Of a DNA stretch of 64,000 nt, positions 57,903 to 64,000 are shown piece after piece (within the stretch, counting starts at the first letter, position 1; each line of letters starts with the position of its first letter). The DNA is from Bradyrhizobium sp. 138 (lineage in GTDB: Bacteria; Pseudomonadota; Alphaproteobacteria; Rhizobiales; Xanthobacteraceae), in contig NZ_JADPKT010000022.1 in the NCBI RefSeq assembly GCF_023074075.1, positions 186,001-250,000 on the forward strand. The letters run 5' to 3'. The notes under the pieces are model-generated. The model did not search any database. It saw nothing but the letters and a program-made list of their open reading frames with translations, and was not told where the DNA came from. The position numbers and the translations under genes are program-made.

Positions 57903-58168
57903 GGAGCCCTCCGCCGAAAGTCGAATCGCAGCGGTATTGTAAGCGTATTGCGGTCAAACTGCTGGAGATTTCAGAGGATAGTCATTCCAGCGACGAACCG
58001 CAATACCAGCTTACCCATAAGTCGGGCGGTTCAGAAGGTGCATTGGGTCCCCACAATCGAAAAAGATTAACGGGAATTGTTTTCGAATGAGCGCGCTGCA
58101 TTCATCCTAGCCCGGCTCTGCAGCGCACCGCCAGAGGCGCTGCGCTGCGTCCGGGGCACGAGACTGTC
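57903..58168. other. Promoter region of the HIT/ATP-grasp unit
   Basis: About 265 bases between the three-gene unit and argC. It is AT-rich and must contain the promoter of the HIT-like gene on the minus strand. No gene, tRNA or integrase trace was seen here. Confidence 0.4.
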
Positions 58169-59167
58169 TTACGCCTCCGGCAAGCCCAGCATCAGCCGCA
58201 TGTTCTGCACGGCCGCGCCGGAGGCACCCTTGCCGAGATTGTCGAGCCGGGCGACCAGCACGGCCTGGTGATATTTGTCGCTGGCGAAGACGTAGAGCTC
58301 GAGCTGATTGGTCTCGTTCAGCGCCTCCGGCTCGAGCCGGCCTCCCTTTGACGCCTCGTTCTGCAGCGGCATCACCTTGACGTACTTTGAGCCGGCATAG
58401 CGTTTGGCCAGCGCGGCCTGCAGGTCGGCCCCGCCAGGCTTGCCCGGCAGCGTGTCGAGCTGCAGCGGCACCGAGACCAGCATGCCCTGCCGGTAGTTGC
58501 CGACAGAGGGAATGAAGATCGGCCGCCGCGTCAGGTTCGAATAGAGCTGCATCTCCGGCAGGTGCTTGTGCTCGAAGCCGAGGCCGTAGAGCTCGAAGGA
58601 CGGCGCGCTACCGTCTTCGAAGCTCGCGATCATCGACTTGCCGCCGCCGGAATAGCCGCTCACCGCGTTGACAGTGACGGGATAATCGGGCGGCAGCAGG
58701 CCGGCATCGACGATCGGCCGCAGCAGCGCGATCGCGCCGGTCGGATAGCAACCGGGATTGGAGACCTTCTTGGCGGCCTTGATCTTGCCGGCCTGGTCAG
58801 CCGTCAGCTCGGGAAAGCCATAGGCCCAATCGGGCGCGACCCGGTACGCGGTCGAGGCGTCCAGCACCTTCGGACCCGAGGCGCCCATGCTGTCAACGAG
58901 AGCAACGGTCTCCTTGGCGGCATCGTCGGGCAGGCAGAGAATGACGAGATCCACCCCCTCCATCAGCGCCTTCTTGGCCGCGGGATCCTTGCGCTTGTCG
59001 TCGGCGATCGTCTTCACGACCACGTCGTTCTGGAGCTTCAGCCGCTCGTTGATGCCGAGCCCGGTGGTGCCGGAGCCGCCGTCAACGAAGACGCTGGCAG
59101 TCTTCTTGGCCGCACTGGTGCTCGGAGCTTTGGTGGTGTCGGCGAGACCGGTTTCAGAAAGGCTCAT
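58169..59167 (-). CDS. argC: N-acetyl-gamma-glutamyl-phosphate reductase (short type)
   Basis: 332 residues. The N-terminal loop [20 protein letters not shown] binds NADP and the catalytic Cys140 is in SNPGCYPTG. The segments LDASTAYRV and [12 protein letters not shown] (His) complete the active site. It reduces N-acetylglutamyl phosphate to the semialdehyde in arginine synthesis. The length and the GSGTTG loop fit the shorter second type of ArgC. A PaiB-like gene ends at the start of this gene, overlapping by 4 bases. Confidence 0.93.
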   Translation of the reverse strand: MSLSETGLADTTKAPSTSAAKKTASVFVDGGSGTTGLGINERLKLQNDVVVKTIADDKRKDPAAKKALMEGVDLVILCLPDDAAKETVALVDSMGASGPKVLDASTAYRVAPDWAYGFPELTADQAGKIKAAKKVSNPGCYPTGAIALLRPIVDAGLLPPDYPVTVNAVSGYSGGGKSMIASFEDGSAPSFELYGLGFEHKHLPEMQLYSNLTRRPIFIPSVGNYRQGMLVSVPLQLDTLPGKPGGADLQAALAKRYAGSKYVKVMPLQNEASKGGRLEPEALNETNQLELYVFASDKYHQAVLVARLDNLGKGASGAAVQNMRLMLGLPEA

Positions 59168-59829
59168 GGCGCGCTCCCTTCGAGCATGTTCGTGTCGTCG
59201 GCAAATACTTGCGGCCTTGCCTGCCGCATCAACTGTGAGATCTGCTTGGCGTCGGCATCGCCGGCGCTGAGCGCATTGGCGATCGCCGCATAATCGGCGT
59301 CGGATTTGTGCTGGTTGAGCTTGAAGCTGCCTTCGACCTCTTCAACATTCATCACCAGACCCACGATCGCCTTTTTCATCGCTTCGAGCCGTCCGGCCGT
59401 CATCTTGCCCGACGTCCACGGCTTCTTCGGCAGCAGCCAGTGCTCGAACTTGTCGCTGAGCGTATCGATCTGCACCGACAGCTCGTCGTCCGACAGCAGC
59501 CGCACCGGACCGCTCAGATGCACCGATTGGTAGAGCCAGGTCGGCACCTGGTCCGGAGAGACGTACCAGTCGGGCGATACATAGGCATCGGGGCCGTTGA
59601 CCGCGAGCAGCCAGGACGCATCGCCGCCCGCAAGCTTTAGCAGCGGATTGTGACGGGCGACATGAAACGCGGCCTGCGGCGTCCCATCAGCCGCATAGGT
59701 CAGATAGAACGGCAGCGGGGAAGCGACCGGCCTGTTGCCGTCGAAGGCGCACATGATGCCGAAGCCGCGCTCTTCGGCGAATTTCAGGCTTGCGGCGCGG
59801 TCCTGCTTGAAAAAGGGTGGCGTGTACAT
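59164..59829 (-). CDS. PaiB-like FMN-binding negative regulator
   Basis: 221 residues. The split-barrel flavin-reductase-like fold of the PaiB family is visible: [35 protein letters not shown] and [16 protein letters not shown], with the conserved YxxPxxF start. PaiB controls sporulation and degradative genes in Bacillus; the role in this bacterium is unknown. It overlaps argC by ATGA-type coupling, so both are translated together. Confidence 0.85.
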   Translation of the reverse strand: MYTPPFFKQDRAASLKFAEERGFGIMCAFDGNRPVASPLPFYLTYAADGTPQAAFHVARHNPLLKLAGGDASWLLAVNGPDAYVSPDWYVSPDQVPTWLYQSVHLSGPVRLLSDDELSVQIDTLSDKFEHWLLPKKPWTSGKMTAGRLEAMKKAIVGLVMNVEEVEGSFKLNQHKSDADYAAIANALSAGDADAKQISQLMRQARPQVFADDTNMLEGSAP

Positions 59830-60053
59830 CGTGGTCTCCTGCTGGGCCTCCTTGGGGGCCGCCGGATCAGATCGCGCTGACAGGAGAGAGAATGCCGCGG
59901 ATCGGATCCAGCGGCAAAGACGATGATCTCAAACGCGATCGACCGCCCAAACCGCAAGAGCGCGGCGGCGGCGACGGGCGAACAGGATGGTCGCGGCGTT
60001 GATCATGGCGCGGGGCTATAGAGCGAGATCTGGTTCCCGTCAAGGTTTGGAGG

Positions 60054-60584
60054 TCAGATCACCCGCCAGATCCACTCCATGATCTTGGCGAGCACGTCAC
60101 CGAACAGCAGGAGCACAGCCGACCAGACCAGGGCCGAGATGAAATTGGCAGCCTGAAAGCTCCAATAGGGCATCTCGAAGATGCCGGCCGCGAGCGGCAC
60201 CGAGGCGCGCAAGGGACCGAAGAACCGGCCGATGAAGATGCTGGGGATGCCCCAACTGCGCACGAAGGCCTCGCCTCTGGGCAGCAGTCCCGGATAGCGC
60301 GAGAGCGGCCACATCTCGGCGACCTTCTCCTTGTAGCGATAGCCGAACCAGTAGGAGACCCAATCGCCTAGCGCCGCGCCGAGGCCGCCGGCGATCCAGA
60401 CCGGATAGAAGCTGATGCCGCTCGCCCCGATCAGGGCTCCGATCGCCACCAGCGCGCCCCAGGCCGGGATCAGTAGCGAGATGAAGGCGAGCGACTCCCC
60501 GAAGGCGAGCAGGAACACGATCGGAGCTGCCCAAGCCTGGTGAGCGCGCACGAAATCGGCCAGGGCGTGCGCAAAATGCTCCAT
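60054..60584 (-). CDS. DedA-family membrane protein
   Basis: 176 residues from the second Met (60584). The DedA marks are GESLAFISLLIPAWGALVAI (membrane re-entrant part), GALIGASGISFYPVWIAGGL, GDWVSYWFGYRY and FIGRFFGPLRASVPLAAGI (FxGRFxPxxR). Five or six helices are expected. DedA proteins act as phospholipid or undecaprenyl-phosphate scramblases or transporters in the inner membrane. It is monocistronic and close to parE, with which it is divergent. Confidence 0.9.
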   Translation of the reverse strand: MEHFAHALADFVRAHQAWAAPIVFLLAFGESLAFISLLIPAWGALVAIGALIGASGISFYPVWIAGGLGAALGDWVSYWFGYRYKEKVAEMWPLSRYPGLLPRGEAFVRSWGIPSIFIGRFFGPLRASVPLAAGIFEMPYWSFQAANFISALVWSAVLLLFGDVLAKIMEWIWRVI

Positions 60585-60856
60585 CAAAAATAGCCTTCCC
60601 GCCCCGTCTCAAGGTGCTGCTCGATGAAAAAGACTGGTAAGCCAAGCACTTGTGTGACATCAAGTCACAAAGCCCGGCTCGGTGCAGACCGGCAGGTCAA
60701 ATTGCCGGGAATTGGAGGACCTGCGGCGTAAAATCGCCGGGATTGGCTCCCAACCCACACCGCCCGGCCGCCTGCGATAACCTTTCCAAGTCAGAAGTGG
60801 CATAGTCGGCCTAATCGATTCGCCGCCCATGCGGCCCTCAAAACGCATCAAGATAT

Positions 60857-62899
60857 ATGTCCAAACAGTTGAAACCAAAAGCAAAAGACGACTTTTTCGG
60901 CGGCGATGAGCCGAAACCCCGCGCCGCCAAGGCGGCGCCGCGCGGAAGCGGCGGGGAAGCCGATTACACCGCGGCCGACATCGAGGTGCTCGAAGGCCTG
61001 GAACCGGTGCGACGCCGGCCGGGCATGTATATCGGCGGCACCGATGAGAAGGCGTTGCATCATCTGTTCGCCGAAGTCATCGACAACTCGATGGACGAGG
61101 CGCTGGCCGGACACGCGACCTTCATCGGAGTCGAGCTCAGTGCAGACGGGTTCCTCACCGTCACCGACAATGGCCGCGGCATCCCGATCGATCCGCATCC
61201 GAAGTTTCCGAAGAAGTCGGCGCTCGAAGTCATCATGTGCACGCTGCATTCGGGCGGCAAGTTCGACTCCAAGGTTTACGAGACGTCAGGCGGTCTGCAC
61301 GGCGTTGGTATCTCCGTGGTGAACGCCCTGTCCTCGCGTCTCGAGGTCGAGGTCGCGCGCGGCCAGAAGCTGCACCGCATGACTTTCGAGCGCGGCCATC
61401 CCAAGGGCAAGCTCGAGGACCTCGGCAAGGTCAACAACCGCCGCGGCACGCGCGTGCGCTTCAAGCCCGACACCGACATCTTCGGCGCCAAGGCTGCATT
61501 CAAGCCGCAACGCCTGTTCAAGATGACGCGCTCGAAGGCGTATCTGTTCGGCGGCGTCGAGATCCGCTGGAACTGCGCGCCCGACCTGCTCAAGGGCATC
61601 GAGGATGTACCGGCCGAAGCGACGTTCCACTTCCCCGGCGGCCTCAAGGACTATCTGGCGGCTGCAATCCACGCCGACACGCTGGTGCATCCCGACATCT
61701 TCTCCGGCAAATCGGGCCGCAACGGCGCGCACGGCGCCTGCGAATGGGCGGTGGCCTGGACCGCGGACGCGGACGGCTTCCTCTCCTCCTACACCAACAC
61801 CGTGCCGACGCCGGATGGCGGCACGCACGAATCCGGCCTGCGCAGCGCGCTACTGCGCGGCCTGAAGGATCACGCCGAGCGCGTCGGCCAAGGCAAGCGC
61901 GCAGCCTCCATCACCTCCGAAGACGTGATGGTGGGAGCGGCCGTAATGCTCTCGGTGTTCGTCCGCGAGCCCGAATTCCAGGGCCAGACCAAGGATCGTC
62001 TCGCCACCGCGGAGGCGCAGCGCATCGTCGAGCAGGCGATGAAGGATCCGTTCGACCATTGGCTGTCGGGCAATCCGAACATGGCCAACAGGCTGCTCGA
62101 CTTCGTGATCGACCGCGCCGAGGAGCGGCTGCGTCGCCGTCAGGAGAAGGAGACCGCGCGCAAGACCGCCGGCAAGAAGCTGCGCCTGCCCGGCAAGCTC
62201 GCCGACTGCACCGACGCCGGCACCGATGGCTCAGAGCTGTTCATCGTCGAGGGTGACTCGGCCGGCGGCAGCGCCAAGCAGGCGCGCGACCGCAAGACGC
62301 AAGCGGTCCTGCCGTTGCGCGGAAAAATCCTCAACGTCGCTTCCGCCGGCAAGGACAAGCTGACGGCCAACGCCCAGCTCTCCGACCTCGTGCAGGCGAT
62401 CGGCTGCGGCCAGCTCTTACATTACCGCGAAGAGGATCTGCGCTATCAGCGCATCATCATCATGACAGACGCCGACGTCGACGGCGCCCACATCGCTTCG
62501 CTCCTGATCACCTTCTTCTACCGGCAGATGCCGCGGCTGATCGACGAGGGCCACCTCTTCCTCGCGGTGCCGCCGCTCTACAAGCTGACCCACGGCTCGA
62601 AATCGGTCTACGCGCGCGACGACAAGCACAAGGAAGAGCTGCTCAAGAGCGCATTCAACGCCAACGCCAAGGTCGAGGTGAACCGCTTCAAAGGACTCGG
62701 CGAGATGATGCCGGCGCAGCTCAAGGAAACCACCATGGATCCAGCTAAGCGCACGCTGCTCAAGGTGGTGCTGCTCGCCGACGATCGCGATACCACCGCG
62801 GATTCGGTGGAGCGCCTGATGGGCACCAAGGCCGAGGCGCGTTTCGCCTTCATCTCGGACAAGGCCGAGTTTGCCAGCGAAGAGTTGCTGGACGTCTGA
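60857..62899 (+). CDS. parE: DNA topoisomerase IV subunit B
   Basis: 680 residues. The GHKL ATPase domain has the motifs EVIDNSMDEALAGHA and TDNGRGIPIDPHPKFPKKSA, GGKFDSKVYETSGGLHGVGI (ATP lid) and the QTKDRL loop. The TOPRIM region EGDSAGGSAKQARDRKTQAV and DADVDGAHIASLLITFFYR contains the acidic residues for metal. The C-terminal end reads FISDKAEFASEELLDV. Compared with GyrB the insert is absent and length fits ParE. It decatenates daughter chromosomes with ParC. Confidence 0.94.
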   Translation: MSKQLKPKAKDDFFGGDEPKPRAAKAAPRGSGGEADYTAADIEVLEGLEPVRRRPGMYIGGTDEKALHHLFAEVIDNSMDEALAGHATFIGVELSADGFLTVTDNGRGIPIDPHPKFPKKSALEVIMCTLHSGGKFDSKVYETSGGLHGVGISVVNALSSRLEVEVARGQKLHRMTFERGHPKGKLEDLGKVNNRRGTRVRFKPDTDIFGAKAAFKPQRLFKMTRSKAYLFGGVEIRWNCAPDLLKGIEDVPAEATFHFPGGLKDYLAAAIHADTLVHPDIFSGKSGRNGAHGACEWAVAWTADADGFLSSYTNTVPTPDGGTHESGLRSALLRGLKDHAERVGQGKRAASITSEDVMVGAAVMLSVFVREPEFQGQTKDRLATAEAQRIVEQAMKDPFDHWLSGNPNMANRLLDFVIDRAEERLRRRQEKETARKTAGKKLRLPGKLADCTDAGTDGSELFIVEGDSAGGSAKQARDRKTQAVLPLRGKILNVASAGKDKLTANAQLSDLVQAIGCGQLLHYREEDLRYQRIIIMTDADVDGAHIASLLITFFYRQMPRLIDEGHLFLAVPPLYKLTHGSKSVYARDDKHKEELLKSAFNANAKVEVNRFKGLGEMMPAQLKETTMDPAKRTLLKVVLLADDRDTTADSVERLMGTKAEARFAFISDKAEFASEELLDV

Positions 62900-62925
62900 G
62901 CCATCGGGGACGTCCGCTCGGTTCA

Positions 62926-62955
62926 AGAGCCTCGGCGAGGAGCCGGGGCTCTTTT
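62926..62955 (+). terminator. Intrinsic terminator after parE
   Basis: AGAGCCTCGGC (62926-62936) pairs with GCCGGGGCTCT (62942-62952) with one G-T pair, followed by TTTT. It stands 27 bases after the parE stop. Confidence 0.85.
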
Positions 62956-63340
62956 GCTTTTTGGGGACGCTGCCCTATGTCGATAGCGCCAGCCTGTGGC
63001 CCGGCTTTGCGCGATTTCCGGCGCCGCCTGCGCGACTCGGCCAACGACTCACGGCGCTGAAGCTGAGGCAGGACTGCCTCCATTTCGGACAAAGCCGAAT
63101 TTCCTAACGAAACCTTACCCGAATTCGAGATTTCAAAATCGCCGCAAGATACTGACTTTACGCAATTATTTCCAATTCCGAGAACTGCGCAGCAAATACC
63201 CGCTCACCGGCGTTTTCCGGCGACTGTGCCCGCGCGGCAACAGCATTTCGGCGCGAAACGTCTATAGTCCGGGTCATCAGATGACACGCACTTCAGCGCG
63301 CTCGCGCCTGCTACGACAGACCAAGGTTGGGGATTTTGAC
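62956..63340. other. Intergenic region with a degenerate copy of the parE 3' end
   Basis: About 385 bases before the outer-membrane protein gene. Around 63079-63130 the frame reads SISDKAEFPNETLPEF, close to the parE C-terminus FISDKAEFASEE. The remainder is AT-rich and probably holds the promoter of the next gene. No complete gene is seen. Confidence 0.5.
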
Positions 63341-64000
63341 ATGAAAAAGACTTTGCTCGCTCTGACCGCGGTTGCCGCGATGACCGGTTCGGCCTCGGCG
63401 GCCGACCTCGGTGCCCGTCCCTACGTGAAGGCTCCGATGCCGGCGCCCGTCGCCAACTGGACCGGCTTCTACGTCTTCGGCGGTGGCGGCGGCGGCCTCT
63501 CCAATGCCGACCAGCATGTCCAGACCACCGTCGGCGCGGTTCCGCTGACGATCGATCAGCGCCAGGGCGGTTCGGGTTGGTTCGGCACCGTCGGCGCCGG
63601 CTACGACTGGCAGTTCAGCGGCACCTGGGTCGCCGGTGTGTTCGCTGACGGTCAGTTCGGCAGCATCCGCGCAACCATCCAGGATCCGATCGCTGGCATC
63701 ACCGGCAACCAGAAGCTGGAAACCTCCTGGGCCGCGGGTGTGCGCCTCGGCTGGCTGGTGGCTCCGAACGTTCTCTCCTACGTCAACGGCGGTTACACCG
63801 GCGCTCACTTCGGCCAGACCAACTTCACGACCCTCGGCGGCACGCCCGCCGGTATCCACCTGAGCAGCTACAACCGCAACGGTTGGTTCGTCGGTGGCGG
63901 CGTCGAGAACAGCCTGAACATCTTCGGCATCACCTCGCCCGGCTGGTTCATGAAGACCGAGTATCGTTCGGCCTTCTACAATGCCAAGACCCAGGACGAG
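63341..64000 (+). CDS. Outer-membrane beta-barrel protein (Omp31/porin-like), 3' end cut off
   Basis: ATG 63341 opens a frame of 220 codons with no stop before the window ends. A signal peptide MKKTLLALTAVAAMTGSASA is followed by ADLGARPYVKAPMPAPVANW, TGFYVFGGGGGGL and alternating hydrophobic residues of beta strands (WFGTVGAGYDWQF, SWAAGVRLGWLVAPNVLSYV, GWFMKTEYRSA). This matches the small outer-membrane barrel proteins of Rhizobiales that begin ADL..PY.KAP..P...WTGFY. It is probably a structural or adhesive surface protein. Only the C-terminal end is missing. Confidence 0.9.
   Translation, partial: MKKTLLALTAVAAMTGSASAADLGARPYVKAPMPAPVANWTGFYVFGGGGGGLSNADQHVQTTVGAVPLTIDQRQGGSGWFGTVGAGYDWQFSGTWVAGVFADGQFGSIRATIQDPIAGITGNQKLETSWAAGVRLGWLVAPNVLSYVNGGYTGAHFGQTNFTTLGGTPAGIHLSSYNRNGWFVGGGVENSLNIFGITSPGWFMKTEYRSAFYNAKTQDE

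Noticed and set aside
1..64000. CRISPR arrays, rRNA genes or insertion-sequence transposases
   Set aside because: No regularly spaced direct repeats, rRNA-like sequence or transposase motif was noticed on either strand.

Overview
The window looks like chromosomal DNA from a high-GC alphaproteobacterium of the Bradyrhizobium type. The reasons are strong G/C preference at codon third positions, dispersed palindromic intergenic repeats of the kind found in Bradyrhizobium and Rhodopseudomonas, GGAAC-N16-CGTT boxes that match the alphaproteobacterial EcfG stress promoter, and familiar gene neighbourhoods (efp with epmA/epmB, hom with an aminotransferase and glpX, class I phaC, tripartite tricarboxylate transport). 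This was inferred by reading alone; no database search was run.

Layout. 1-3.9 kb holds small proteins, a secreted tannase/feruloyl-esterase and an NAD(P)H-binding oxidoreductase whose 3' end is frameshifted into an intergenic repeat. 3.9-6.9 kb is AT-richer and reads as decayed phage or accessory DNA: unknown proteins, short phage-like fragments and a broken RuvC-like resolvase. 7-13.5 kb carries a glyoxalase-fold protein, a 26-residue membrane peptide with an EcfG-type promoter, a GST, two PilZ proteins flanking tRNA-Glu, a fatty-acid desaturase, a PrsW-like protease and an HdeD-like protein. 14.1-15.4 kb is a DAHP synthase gene preceded by an aromatic-rich leader peptide and a terminator, which together form a plausible attenuator. 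15.7-18.7 kb is the EF-P module: epmB and epmA on one strand, efp divergent. 18.7-31 kb is mixed housekeeping: M23 peptidase, DUF808, a MarR regulator divergent from AhpD-like and cupin genes, lytic transglycosylase, class II aldolase, SDR, recJ, a soluble chemotaxis-like receptor and an NmrA-like protein. 31-38.2 kb is a catabolic operon (enoyl-CoA hydratase, CoA transferase, TctC, TctB, TctA, PdxA-like dehydrogenase) with a divergent GntR regulator.

38.3-47.4 kb holds an MBL-fold hydrolase, an 820-residue HExxH metallopeptidase-like protein, a PAP2/haloperoxidase-like protein beginning with a Met-Gly tandem repeat, an adenylate cyclase with TPRs, a haloacid dehalogenase and a DUF4261 protein. 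47.4-54.1 kb is core metabolism: glpX, hom, aminotransferase, a lipoprotein, phaC and a MAPEG protein. 54.2-57.9 kb is the most unusual part: a tightly spaced three-gene unit, AT-richer than its flanks, encoding a HIT-like protein, a four-helix membrane protein and a large protein that joins PPDK/PEP-synthase-like ATP-grasp regions to a MazG/PRA-PH-like pyrophosphohydrolase. 58-64 kb returns to core genes: argC, paiB, dedA, parE and the start of an outer-membrane barrel protein.

Genes that clearly work together are epmA/epmB/efp (EF-P beta-lysylation), the TTT-CoA operon with its GntR regulator, the DAHP synthase with its leader, the MarR regulator with its divergent neighbours, and the HIT/membrane/ATP-grasp-MazG unit, which is the best candidate for an undescribed system.
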